64,000 nt of DNA from Azorinus chamasolen. Its lineage: Eukaryota > Mollusca > Bivalvia > Cardiida > Solecurtidae. Under the pieces are notes generated by a model that was given only the letters and a program-made list of their open reading frames with translations, was not told the origin of the DNA and searched no databases. This document shows, one piece after another, positions 53,501 to 62,374 of this stretch (its first letter is position 1; each line of letters opens with the position of its first letter). The translations under genes were made by a program, and so were the position numbers. The stretch spans positions 47,854,140 through 47,918,139 of the forward strand of contig OY755252.1 in assembly GCA_963576725.1 (NCBI GenBank). The letters are read 5' to 3'.

Positions 53501-56280
53501 TATCTATGAGCCATAGCCATACTATGCCATCATGTGTATTAGCACATACATTAACCTTAAAATTATTTAAAAGATCATTTTAAACTAAAAAACCTACACC
53601 GCCTGACCCATTGTTTTGCATTAACATGTACGAGTAGATGCTTACGATTATTACAAAACCATGTGTACTCAGAAACATTTTAAACATTGTCACCAATAAT
53701 GTGTGTCTCGGCTATGCCAAGAATATCAAGTATGTTGTACAAGAATCTCTTAGATAGTAACTATCACTTTCTATAGTTGGCCACTTGACCACCACGACCT
53801 TGACATTGGCCATTGTTTCTATGAGAATGGTTGCCGTAGGATCTGAAATTATTAACTGCATTGTTCAAACCACCATTGCACTATGCGCACTCGATGCACC
53901 ACTATCATAACTATTGGGCACATTATTACCCATCTTATACGCTCGGTCACCAGGAATTGAGAGGGATCCTCCATTGTTGACTGCACCAACGATAGACCGC
54001 AGGTTACCCGCCGCCACTCTTTCGGCCTTTATCTGGTCCGCATGTATGAAAATGTGTCTGAAAGCAGTGTTTCTCGGCAATTATTTCTCCTTCAAAACGA
54101 GATTACGAGCGTCTGTGTTCCGTAATGTAGCAATAACGACTCCAAGGGTTGTTGATCTACCTTCGGTTGACAGTCTTTTTGCACTTATAACATGAATACT
54201 TGTAATTTTCAATTGGTCCCGGATCAATGTTTGCACCTTGTTTACTATGTGTTCATTTTCAGACTCCGGTAATTTTCGAAGCACAATGTTAGCAGAGATA
54301 TCTTCTCCGGATTGAACGGTTTCAACAGTGTCTACTACGTATTTCCTGTATGTCGCTTGTAATATCTGCCCTTATGTTGTCTATCCGGTCATCAACAGAC
54401 TTATTGACCCGTTTCATTTCTACGTTGACACGCTTATATAATTGCTGGCTAATCCTATCAGAGAGTTTTACCGTGAGACGTTTTTTAAGCTCAGTTCTAA
54501 CTTGCCCATGCATGCTGGCAACTTGCTGTTTACAAATGTTAACTCTTTAGATAGAGAATCTAGTTTATTCAGGATAATTTCAATACCCGATTTATGCTGT
54601 TCACCGTCACGCACTTACCAAATACTGTCACCAGGCTCATCGGGGATTGTATCGGCACCCTAATTAGATGGAGTATTCCAATATAACCCCTTCCGTGCAT
54701 TAGCTTTAGCTCTATCTGGTGTCTGTTTCTTGGCAGATACGTGGTTGGACCAATCAGCCCTGTTAACCATATCAGTTTATGAATAAGTTCTCTTCCGAAT
54801 CGACTTCGACGGATCAGATTCCCTACGAGTTGCAGGTTGCGACGCTGGGAAGATATTATTTACATAGTCTTTATCGCCCTCTAGTCCTAGAGGATTCATT
54901 GTCCAACTGTTTATGCTGATACAATGTTACAAAATACAATACCTGGTCAAAAGGCAGGCTATCTGTCCGGGTTCCACTATTCCACTGTTCGAATTCAACT
55001 GACAGGGCTATTTGTACGGGAAATTCTGTATGAGAAACCGGGTGGCAATAACTTTTCACCAAAAAGTCAATATATCTCGGCCACAAACCATGTGCGTAGA
55101 TATACCCACGAAATGTTTATGCATCACATAAAACCATTCACAAAGTCTAGTTTCTTCTATAACCTGAGACATCGTCAAAATAAGTATCGTCGCCAATGAC
55201 CTGCGTAGAGTAGATATGTGTTTAGTGGTCACGAGGAAAAACATATGTATTAGATTCAATTAGCAAACAGAGCAGATTCTGAGCCGTCTAATATGGGTCT
55301 ACTCTGTTTGCAAATGCGTGCAAATCACATGTATATGAGGGAAAGGGTTAACCCTTTCTCCCATTAACGCGTTTTAAAGCATGTGTATTTAGAGAGTGAA
55401 TCCAAACAGTTAATATTTTTGTATTGTGATATTGTTTAAAATATATTTAAGTCATTATTTCTTACAAGAAAGACGTTCACAGAAATTTTATTCGTGTCCC
55501 AGTTTGAACATACATCTTCTACAAAATATAGAGGGGTAATTAATTACTCCAGTGCCTATATTCTTATTGTTTACATTTTATCATGCAACGTCACCAAATA
55601 TAGCCACTTCCTACTAGCATACTATTTTCCACACCGACGCTGTATTTTGTGAGGTATAGTGCATGTGTACTGACCCACTTGGATGCAAGTTTGGTTCAGC
55701 AAATAGGAGGAATGCAGAAGGAAGAAAAAGGCGGAATTAAACATAATCGTCCAATTAAACGCATGTGCTCATCTTTGTCTCACTTATTAGTCCGTATAAA
55801 ATGATTAAATCAAGTTTGTTTATGTTTTAAAAGTAGATGACGTCACTGCACGCCAATATGACGTCACATACATTTTTATTCAGGGGACGAAACCGCTTGA
55901 GCAAACTTTCTTTTTCTTCATTTCCTACATTATTTCTTTGTGTTGCATGATAAAAGAATTACTCGCCAAGGCTCGCATTTAACAACTTTTCTAACTCGCC
56001 AAAATACAGCAGAACTTCAAAACTACTAGCATAGTAATTTTTATGTTTTGTCGTTATTCCTCTTCTCTCTGATTTTCACTATCCTTTTTACCTTGTTTTC
56101 AAAGACTTTCACTATATTTTTCACTATGTAATTCATTGACTTTCACTATATTTTTTCACTTTGTTTTTCACCACAGGATGCAAAGAATTCTGTAATGTTA
56201 CGCCTGGTCAAAGAAGTTGTCCAGAAGGGTTTAGCTGTCAGCCATCAACTGGCAAATGCTGTCCACTGGGACCGCGGTAA
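46321..56280 (+). CDS. Secreted six-cysteine peptide precursor (3 coding exons)
   Basis: My model joins 46321-46375, 52851-52889 and 56177-56280: 198 nt, 65 residues, all introns phase 1 with good GT-AG sites. Residues 1-18 (MRVTASVCFIVLLATFLM) form a signal peptide core. A short segment ends in the basic site RERK (about 28-31). The predicted mature part of about 34 residues has six cysteines spaced C-x3-C-x8-C-x5-C-x6-CC (CKEFC, SCPEGFSC, GKCCPLGPR). The pattern suggests a disulfide-stabilised secreted peptide, possibly defence- or matrix-related; I do not recognise the family with certainty. Direct joining of the first and third exons would create a TGA; the 39-nt middle exon removes it, which supports the model. 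Introns hold Penelope-like copies and a LINE relic. Confidence 0.65.
46505..46580. repeat. Family D-like hairpin
   Basis: CAGACACTAATCAGACGACA and GTAGATGTCTGATCTAGG flank CCTATA. Confidence 0.55.
46669..46733. repeat. Perfect 27-bp-arm hairpin
   Basis: GCCCTGTGCGCTTTAGGAAT and TTCAATA are mirrored exactly by TATTGAAATTCCTAAAGCGC ACAGGGC around CTGTCCGCAAT. Confidence 0.88.
47035..47400. repeat. Diverged ~90-bp tandem units
   Basis: AATATTATA(T/A)TGTAT(T/A)AGTG and AATCCAAA motifs recur at roughly 90-bp spacing (for example 47255 and 47345). Weak, by eye only. Confidence 0.4.
47915..49318 (+). pseudogene. Reverse transcriptase of the Penelope-like element
   Basis: Visible blocks in order: STLYKTLPHDLIKDTLLDQL (48001), GSPIGMNCASLVADF (48140-48185, the G-x-P-x-G motif), YLDDIFNIDN (48258-48290, catalytic DD), KLNKANPSDSHAAFLNLH (48550), GVYISQRIRFARACS (48890), LLKQDYRYHKLRKTFSKFYY (48980) and YDPIILQRTACLVIDPFTV (49215). 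Several in-frame stops and the insertion make it non-functional. The last 180 codons (48776-49318) are open. Confidence 0.7.
48337..48560 (+). mobile_element. Short insert with (TCTA)n tail, SINE-like
   Basis: Sequence foreign to the RT lies between its codons for TIYPK and KLNKAN and ends AAATAAATCTATCTATCTAT. A short tandem tail after AATAAA is typical of LINE/SINE 3' ends. No pol III boxes were identified. Confidence 0.5.
49990..50515. mobile_element. Long-TIR element bounded by (AT)n
   Basis: Arms of about 125 bp (50105-50230 and 50366-50490) mirror each other nearly perfectly, for example TTAGAAATCCAGTTTTTTAC and GTAAAAAACTGGATTTCTAA. The spacer is about 135 bp and both outer ends run into (TA)n. 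No coding capacity. Insertion into or growth of TA repeats is likely. Confidence 0.88.
49996..50063. repeat. (AT)n microsatellite
   Basis: About 34 uninterrupted AT dinucleotides. Confidence 0.97.
50652..50800 (-). mobile_element. Penelope-like 3' tail, solo
   Basis: AAAAGTACATGTAAGAGTCA then GCAGGAAACACTGCC, the 3' terminus in reverse orientation. Confidence 0.65.
51180..52080 (+). mobile_element. Penelope-like element, second copy
   Basis: A decayed RT C-terminus (KYHKLINTFSKF from 51255, KKGYDPIVLEHITCLV from 51440) is followed by the tail. Within the tail, 118 bp starting GGCTTAGTACTCTATGAAGA is duplicated (51530 and 51648), and its end (AATTATATTGAAAGG) is repeated inverted at 51748-51775. 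Confidence 0.75.
52370..52822 (+). mobile_element. Penelope-like element, third copy
   Basis: RT C-terminal remnant (YYKKGYDIVV, then CLPLY-like sequence) and a shortened tail ending CTCATACATGTACT. It ends about 30 bp before the peptide gene's exon 2. Confidence 0.7.
52851..52889 (+). CDS. Peptide gene exon 2 (39 nt)
   Basis: Acceptor TATATTTTATTTCATTTCAG, donor GTAAGA. It encodes APVSIVEGRERK between two split codons (TGT Cys and GGA Gly). Both junctions are phase 1 and match the neighbouring exons. Confidence 0.6.
53208..53840 (-). pseudogene. LINE AP-endonuclease remnant
   Basis: Shows LDILGIAETHIIGDNV (53735-53690) and, in a separate frame, GPIYLCGDLDSRIGDNHDYI (53394-53335), the GDxNSR-type motif of APE endonucleases. 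The catalytic C-terminus is absent. Confidence 0.65.
53210..54905 (-). mobile_element. LINE relic: ORF1 and start of endonuclease
   Basis: Read on the minus strand from about 54900: an ORF1-like protein, then the N-terminal part of an AP endonuclease. Frameshifts break both. It lies antisense in intron 2 of the peptide gene and ends before any RT. Confidence 0.7.
53860..54900 (-). pseudogene. LINE ORF1 protein remnant
   Basis: From the likely start (MNPLGLEGDKDYVNNIF, near 54899) it passes a heptad-rich stretch (54513-54322, LKKRLTVKLSDRISQQLYKR, coiled coil), a segment like the ORF1p nucleic-acid-binding core (RSTTLGVVIATLRNTDARN, 54160-54100) and FRHIFIHADQIKAERVAAGN (54045-53985). Coiled coil, then RRM-like core, then C-terminal domain is the L1-type ORF1 plan. 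At least two frame breaks. Confidence 0.6.
55255..55350. repeat. Family D element
   Basis: AATTAGCAAACAGAGCAGAT, shortened hairpin, GGGTCTACTCTGTTTGCAAA, then TATGAGGGAAAGGGTTAA. Confidence 0.7.
55355..56060. other. Intron 2 of peptide gene, unique sequence
   Basis: No exon seen. CTCGCCAAGGCTCGCATT near 55963 resembles the hairpin at 33155-33288. Confidence 0.4.
56075..56170. repeat. Pyrimidine-rich TTTCACTATATTTT repeat before exon 3
   Basis: Units of GACTTTCACTATATTTTTCA repeat up to the acceptor of exon 3. A related array precedes the acceptor at 57149. Confidence 0.75.
56177..56280 (+). CDS. Peptide gene exon 3 (cysteine-rich part)
   Basis: Acceptor TTTTTCACCACAG. It encodes CKEFCNVTPGQRSCPEGFSC and GKCCPLGPR, then TAA at 56278-56280. 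The exon may continue to a good donor (GTATGT at 56305) and join the 57150 exon in the 3' UTR. A weaker donor at 56277 would instead give a slightly longer C-terminus. Confidence 0.72.
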
Positions 56281-56436
56281 CATGGCTGTGGTTCTCTGCA
56301 CATGGTATGTTTAAATCTTTCCCTAATATATATCAATGTAAGAAATAATGACGTCATAAATAGAAATAAGATTATTTTTATAATGGCATATTGACACAGG
56401 ACATTTTGGCTCATTCGGAAGCTATAGAACTAAATC

Positions 56437-56525
56437 TATGTTACACCATAAGCAAACAGAGCAGATCCCGATCAGACGGCTCCCACAGAAGCCGTTTGAT
56501 CTGGTTCTTCTGTGTTTGCAGATGC
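56437..56525. repeat. Family D hairpin
   Basis: GCAGATCCCGATCAGACGGC and GCCGTTTGATCTGGTTCTTC around TCCCACAGAA. Confidence 0.75.
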
Positions 56526-56599
56526 AGGTTGATAATGATACTAATCTGAGTGTGCTAATTAGCGTACATTTTTTACTTTATAATGCATGTCTTTATCCT

Positions 56600-56705
56600 C
56601 CTTTCTCTCATAAAAACGCCTTTTCACGTCTGTGCAAACAGAGAAGGCCTAGATCAGACGGCTCCTGTAGTAGTCGTCTAATCAGGTTGTGCTCTGGTTA
56701 CTGGT
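56600..56705. repeat. Family D hairpin
   Basis: CTAGATCAGACGGCTCCTGT and AGTCGTCTAATCAGG, preceded by TCTCATAAAAACGCC. Confidence 0.7.
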
Positions 56706-56914
56706 AAAATAATAACTGATCTCAATTTACTGTTGTATCAATACCAACACATGCTGTGTACAAATATTATTGACAGAAACTATTTCTGGGCTATAAGGTG
56801 AGCATTGATACTTTTGTACATGTATTTTAATTACTATGGCCATGATCTATAAAGGGGGGGTTACCCTAGTGCAACTGTTTTTCATGGTTTTCATCTTATG
56901 GTGTGACTATACTT

Positions 56915-57130
56915 TTTCTTTCTAATTTTCACTGTTTTTCAAAGACTTTCAATTTATTTTTCTCTTTGTTTTTCTAAGACTTTCACTATATCTGCCCTAT
57001 GTCTTCAAAACTTTCACTATATTCCTTCATATTGTTTTTCAAATACTTTCAAAAACTATATTTGCTTTATGTTTTACAATTTTTCGCAATAAAGTTCACT
57101 ATCAATTTCAAAGACTTTCCTGTTTTTTAC
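56915..57130. repeat. Pyrimidine-rich TTTCACT repeat before the last exon
   Basis: Diverged units of AAGACTTTCACTATA and TTGTTTTTC, related to 56075-56170. Confidence 0.7.
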
Positions 57131-57149
57131 ACTTTTTAATTTACCACAG

Positions 57150-57410
57150 GACCCGGCTGCAGATGTCAGAGCTCCAGACCTAATTCGAGTCCATATGTGT
57201 ACAACAGTAACAACTCGATTGGCTATCCACTACTGACGTAACATGGCAGTCTTTCTCTGAATGTTAAACCACGCTATTCCTTTTTGTGCATGCATTCAAA
57301 AATCAGTACAAGTACAATAATACAATTATCTCAATTATAAATTTCACTTTATCATAACTGAAGTTTCTTTCTGTTATATTTCTCTTAATAAAGCGTACAG
57401 TCCTTGACTT
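57150..57410 (+). other. Probable 3' exon of the peptide gene
   Basis: A good acceptor (TTTAATTTACCACAG) ends at 57149. One frame reads PGCRCQSSRPNSSPYVYNSN to a stop at 57241, but it is out of frame with exon 3 for either donor. It is best read as a 3' UTR exon or a former coding exon. AATAAA is at 57387-57392. Confidence 0.5.
57387..57392 (+). other. Polyadenylation signal AATAAA
   Basis: Canonical hexamer about 240 bp after the last acceptor of the peptide gene. Confidence 0.5.
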
Positions 57411-58010
57411 GCATTTTCTATCAACCATTTATATACCCCACTATATAGATGTTTATACACGAGGGTTGGCCTAAAATGTCGCAGATAACCCTACTTCCAC
57501 TTAAACCCGGCGTCATTTTTATTTGTACAGTAAACTACATTATATGTAAATACAGGAGGACTGTCCCAAAATGTCGCAGACTGTCCAGCTTTCTTTGAAC
57601 CTGACTCAAACACATCATTATTGATCTTTTAAACAGGTAGCAGCTTAATTGCAGACACTTTAGAATCATGTCTATTTAACTTCATATGTAAACATGGCAG
57701 ACGCTGATCATAAGGATCCTACAGGAGCGGTCTGATCTGTGTCTACTCCGTTTCCAAATGCATTCAAATGCATATCAACAGAGTTCTGAAAAGTTGTACA
57801 ATACAAAATATTACAGTTTCAGTCTGTAAATAGCATAACTAATTACGATATTAATCAAGCAGATTGAAATTATAATAAACTTCTACGCCAGGCAATTGTG
57901 ACTTATCTCTGACTCATTCAAACTTTTCAAACAACTGGGGTCCTGATGCGAAGATCGATAAATGTGGTCCACTTTAAAAACCGAAGCAGCCGATTATCTT
58001 AGCAGAATAT
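57410..58010. other. Intergenic; one family D hairpin
   Basis: The hairpin is at 57692-57765 (GATCATAAGGATCCTACAGG and GAGCGGTCTGATCTGTGTCT). AAAATGTCGCAGA occurs twice (57474, 57570). No gene. Confidence 0.45.
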
Positions 58011-58019
58011 TTGTATTGG

Positions 58020-58215
58020 GCTATTAACGTATTCTCTCCTACTGATTATGTCTGACGCCTATGTTAAAGTTATGTTTGGAAACCATTGTGACAAATAGAA
58101 CATAATCACTGAAGTTTTAAACTGATTCCATCTCCACCCTAAAAGACAAAACAGTGTAAATAAACCGATCCCCTCTCCGACTCAACTAAAAAGCTTTATA
58201 AGCATGGGCCCAGAT
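58020..58215. repeat. Fused fragments of families B, Penelope tail and F
   Basis: GAAACCATTGTGACAAATAG (family B), CCACCCTAAAAGACAAAACA and CCCCTCTCCGACT (Penelope tail), then CTCAACTAAAAAGCTTTATA (family F) lie directly next to each other. Confidence 0.6.
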
Positions 58216-58303
58216 CTTTATTGTATCACAGGAAAACTGGACAGAACCTGATCAGACGGATCCTTTATGAGTCGCAGGATGTAAATCTACTCTGTTTGCA
58301 AAT

Positions 58304-58550
58304 GCTTTACCCTTTACTCCATATATACGTCTATCTACGCTTTGGCAAAGTAGTTCCAGATATGACGGCTCCTGAAGGAGTATTCTGATAAGGCTCTGCT
58401 ATGTTGCTTACGATATAATGTAGATATGATTTTGCAGCTTCTGTGACGGCCAAACATTCCCGTGTCCGTATGCTATCATACCAATTATTATAATTGAAAT
58501 GCATGATGTAATTATTTCTTTCATGAATATTCATGGAGTAAAATAAATTG
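58304..58550. mobile_element. Family D MITE
   Basis: TTTACCCTTTACTCCATATA at the left, hairpin TGACGGCTCCTGAAGGAGTA, ending GAATATTCATGGAGTAAAAT. Confidence 0.75.
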
Positions 58551-58789
58551 GCGTATCTATGGAATAACGGTTTAATTCAGAACCCCGATGTGACAAGTTT
58601 TCTAAATGACTGCCGTGAGGCTGTGTAGTAATAAACGTCTTCAATACTCTGAGCTATAACCCTTTCCATGTTTACTATTTATTCAAGATTCCATAACCCC
58701 ATATATACACTTAGATTGAATAAATAAAAAGGAACTGAAAACTGGATGTTTTCGCGGTTTTGGAAACTGCATAATTTTCTACCGGAAAA

Positions 58790-58890
58790 CTGAGCATACC
58801 CTGATCCGACGGTTCCGACAGGAACCTCTTGGTCTTTGCCTACACTGTTTGCAAATGTGTAAGAAAGCATTTATATGTAGGGAAGATTAA
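58790..58890. repeat. Family D hairpin
   Basis: CCTGATCCGACGGTTCCGAC and GGAACCTCTTGGTCTTTGCC. Confidence 0.6.
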
Positions 58891-59084
58891 TATCTCTTTT
58901 CATCACGTGCCAACGTATTACGAAGTTTTTGTTTGATTTGTATCGAACCCTTTCACTGTTAAATACTCATGATAAGTTTAATGGCATCATGAATATTAAT
59001 TACATTATATTTTATGATGGCAAATACACACAGGAATTTCTGATGTTGATAGAAGCTGCTGAGGCAGCTCTATTATACGTTTAT

Positions 59085-59245
59085 ACGCAAACAGAAAATA
59101 CTCCGATCAGGCAGCTCTTATAGAAGCCGTCTGGTCTGCACCTATAGAAACCGTCTGGTCTGCACCTATAAAAGCCGTCTGGTCTGCACCTACTCTGTTT
59201 TCAAAGGCTTGAAAAGGCGTTAGATGAAGTAAGGGGTTAAGTCAG
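59085..59245. repeat. Family D element with triplicated arm
   Basis: After CCGATCAGGCAGCTCTTATA the right arm AGCCGTCTGGTCTGCACCTA is repeated three times at about 29-bp spacing. Confidence 0.75.
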
Positions 59246-59499
59246 TTCATTGTGGACAAGAACTGTTTGTAGATATTATTTTCGATATTTTTATCGTGCG
59301 AAGAAGCGCCATCCGTTTTAACCTTATAATTCATAAAAAAAAACGCCTTTCTACGTCTTTCTACGCCTTTGCAAGCCGGTAGGACCCAGATCAGACGACT
59401 CCTATATGAACTGTCTGAGCAGGGTCTGATCTATTTGCTTCTGTTATTATATTATGGATATCATCCCCAAACCCTTATGTTAATGTGTACCTAGTTTCA

Positions 59500-60710
59500 T
59501 TAGAGATGATTTAGATTTTCTATTTACCAGAGTATATTGAGGATCAGGAATCTAAACTTGTGACATTCGATGTAATTAGTTTATTTACAAATATTCCACA
59601 CGACCTCAGATTTAAGGCGGTACAGTTCTGGATGGAAAAGGTTCCCGAAAAGATTGATAAACGATTTCCACATAGCTTCATAATTGAATCACTTCACTTA
59701 TATTGAACAACAATGTGTTCTACTTTGATGGAATATACTATATTCAGAAAAAAGGTACAGCTATGGGTACCATCGTCGCACCAACTTATGCAACTTTAGT
59801 ACTTGGATATTTGGAGGAGACTCTTTACGAGAGGATGCAGTCAAAATACGGCAGTGAATTTTCAAATTATCTAAGACTCAATTGGAAAAGATTTCTGGAT
59901 GACTGTTTCTTAATATTGCAGAAGAATATCAACACTACAGATTTCCTGCATGAATTAAACAAACTAAATCCCAGCATACAGTTTACTTGTAATGAAGATG
60001 ATACCGCTATGGGCCTTTTCTAGACATATTAGTCATAAAATTGGGAAATAACATTACTACAGACCTGTACTGCAAACCTACTGATACGCATAATTACCTC
60101 GATTCCCGTTCTTGTCATCCTAAACATACGAAATTCAACATACCGTTTAATTTAGCATCTAGAATAATTACTATCGTGAAAGACAAATATTTACAAGAAA
60201 AGTGACTCTCAGAATAAAAATCACAGCTACACCAACAACATTACCCAGATCTTATACAGCATGGAATAGAACAGTCAAAATCCAAAGGACCGATTCGTAC
60301 AATTGACCGCACAGACGTTGATACCTCTGCGTATAACGAGATCCCATTTGTGTCTACATACAACCCTAGAAATATAAATATGTCTCCAGTTATACGCTCA
60401 TGTAAAGTAATCATGCAGAAGAGTGATAGAATGAAAAGTGTGCTACAGAAGAAAATAATAATTAATAGCAAAAGACAGCCAAAAACCTTTAAGCAAATTC
60501 TTTCTTCTTCTTACTTAAATTTACTTAATGTTATTCGTACAGCGGTGGGCTATCAGCAAACAGTACCAATACATGTTACAGGTCGCTGTTAAACTCGACC
60601 TAAAGATATTAAAAGTGTCCATACTAACCTCGATCCGAATGATAATTGCGAAAAAATGTTGATCCAGGTTAGATTCAGTGTATGCAAGTGTTACCTTTAG
60701 AGCTTAAGTT
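59500..60710 (+). mobile_element. Penelope-like element, second RT family
   Basis: A contiguous but broken RT. The N-terminal part (TFDVISLFTNIPHD-like, 59560-59600) precedes a stop near 59704. There is no recognisable GIY-YIG nuclease after the RT, so the element is truncated or decayed. Confidence 0.7.
59550..60592 (+). pseudogene. Penelope-like reverse transcriptase
   Basis: Blocks: FTNIPHDLRFKAVQFW (59586), KKGTAMGTIVAPTYATLVLG (59749-59810), RFLDDCFLIL (59888-59920, catalytic DD), LYCKPTDTHNYLDSRSCHPK (60067-60126) and IPFNLASRI. A C-terminal stretch follows (NPRNINMSPVIRS, QPKTFKQILSSS). The GTAMGT, FLDD and KPTDTHxYL motifs are characteristic of Penelope-like elements. Stops near 59704, 60022 and 60203 inactivate it. 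It differs clearly from the 48-kb family. Confidence 0.78.
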
Positions 60711-60794
60711 TCACAAACCCCATGCCGCCACATTTTCATAAACAAACATGTGATTTCAAATGACAGATTCCTCTGAATAACTCAAAAAAGCTGT

Positions 60795-61058
60795 TTATCT
60801 TTTAGGGTGGAGATGGAATAAGTGTGATGTTTGGCGACCCAAAACCGGTTTAACCCCCAGTGACATTTGTCACTGACCGTTCCAAGGCGGTACTTCGATC
60901 TTCCCCCTATTGTTTGTTTGTTATAATGTCTGTGGGCCTTTTTGTGTCTTTTATAAACATGTACATTTGCTGTTTGTAGTCATGGTGCTGTTTGGGCGGT
61001 TGTGTGTTTTGTATGTTGTGTTTCCTGCATGACTGATACATGTACTTTTAATCATGAC
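60795..61058 (+). mobile_element. Penelope-like 3' tail of the 48-kb family, solo
   Basis: TTTTAGGGTGGAGATGGAAT, GGTTTAACCCCCAGTGACAT, CCGTTCCAAGGCGGTACTTC, ending TGCATGACTGATACATGTAC. It follows the second RT family but is the tail of the first. Confidence 0.75.
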
Positions 61059-61059
61059 T

Positions 61060-61356
61060 TATCTTCAATCTAACGTGAGATAAATTGGTCAAGATGGGTA
61101 CAATTGTTTAGTGATGCACGGATGGACTGACGGACGTTCTCACGAATTGAGTGTTATGACTATTCTTTTGTTCAAAACAGTCACATAAAATGTAAATTTA
61201 GTCACATAAAAAGAACAACGCAGACGACTTTTTGTTATCAGTGTCACATAACCATCAATCCGTGTTACTGGCGGACGGATGCATGAAATGATGGACGGCG
61301 GGCCAAAACCTATATGCCCAGAGAAACTTCGTAAGATGGGGTGTAATAAGATAATA
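61060..61356. other. No gene recognised
   Basis: TCACATAAAA and GGACGGA motifs recur; nothing else identified. Confidence 0.4.
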
Positions 61357-61357
61357 C

Positions 61358-62370
61358 AGGGTGTCCCAGAAAAAATGCAACCCTATTTAAATTCCTTATT
61401 ACCCAAAGGCTATTTAACCGATAGACAAGTGTAATATACCAGTGTTCAGGTACAACATTGGTTCACATTTGTGTAAAATTACAACTTAAATGATATTATA
61501 ATATTTTAAATATTGCGTAAATACTGAAGGCATCCTGTTTTCAATTTTCCCAGAAAAAGGATTATGGATGTAAATAGTGCTTTTGAAAAGAACCTAACCT
61601 GTTATCTCATTTATTCACCGCAAAATGTGTCACCAATGTTTATTGAAACAATTAACTGGTAACAATTGTAAAGTTATGTAATACACTTGTAAAATATTAC
61701 ATTTAAAGGAAAATATAACAGCTTAATAATTTTCATCAAATGTGATCCCATTTGATTAACTGAAGTCCTAATAAATTTGTATCACAGAAATACTTCAAGT
61801 ATTACATGTAATAACGTGTTGTACCAATAACGCAGTTTATAAGGCACTTGTTGTAAAATACATTTGTATAATGTTCCGTTTCCACCAGCACGACCCTCTA
61901 CCTAAGCACCATTTAGACTCAAACAGGTTTGAGTCCGTTTGCGCATAGAACACACAGCCTTTCTTGTCATCCTTGTGCAATGCAGTGCAGTTATCTCGCG
62001 CCTTATTCTAGCATGAAGGACATTCAGAATTGCTGGCACTGTCGTATAAACCTTATATTTTAAATAACTCCAAAGGAAAAGTCCATTGATGTCAGATCAG
62101 GAGATCGAAGTGGCCATTCCCGAGGTTCTCCAAGACAAACGAGCCTCCTTAGGATCAACTTTCGCGGTCGTTGCATCAAAGCTAGCGAGATAACTGCACT
62201 GCAGCACGCAATTATGACAAGAAGGACTGTGTGTCCGATGTGCAAACGGGTCCAAACCTGTTTGAGTCTAAATGGTGATTAGGTAGAAGGTCGTGCTAGT
62301 GGAAACGTAACATTATGCAAATGTATTTTACAACAAGTGCTTTATAAACTACGTTATTGGTATAACTAAT
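61358..62370 (-). mobile_element. Mariner-like element relic with inverted duplication
   Basis: The left end is TA-CAGGGTGTCCCAGAAAAAA, a typical mariner terminus. The minus strand near 62125-62080 encodes REWPLRSPDLTSMDF, the WPPRSPDL-type catalytic block of mariner transposases (last Asp). From 61822 to 62367 the sequence folds back on itself with arms of about 180 bp. Confidence 0.7.
61822..62367. repeat. Foldback: inverted mariner 3' ends
   Basis: Left CAGCACGACCCTCTACCTAA and ACTCAAACAGGTTTGAG pair with right CTCAAACAGGTTTGGACC (complement strand) and GTAGAAGGTCGTGCTAG. Outer ends CCAATAACGCAGTTTATAA and TTATAAACTACGTTATTGG also match. Confidence 0.82.
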
Positions 62371-62374
62371 GATG

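Noticed and set aside
53865..54195. Plus-strand frame of 93 codons (MGTLLPILYARSPG)
   Set aside because: Shadow of the minus-strand LINE ORF1 remnant.
54924..55199. 91-codon plus-strand frame (MLQNTIPGQKAGYLSG)
   Set aside because: Lies over the likely 5' region of the antisense LINE; no recognisable domain or splice signals.
46321..56280. Direct splice of exon 1 (46375) to the cysteine-rich exon (56177)
   Set aside because: Creates TGA at the junction; the 39-nt exon at 52851-52889 resolves the frame.
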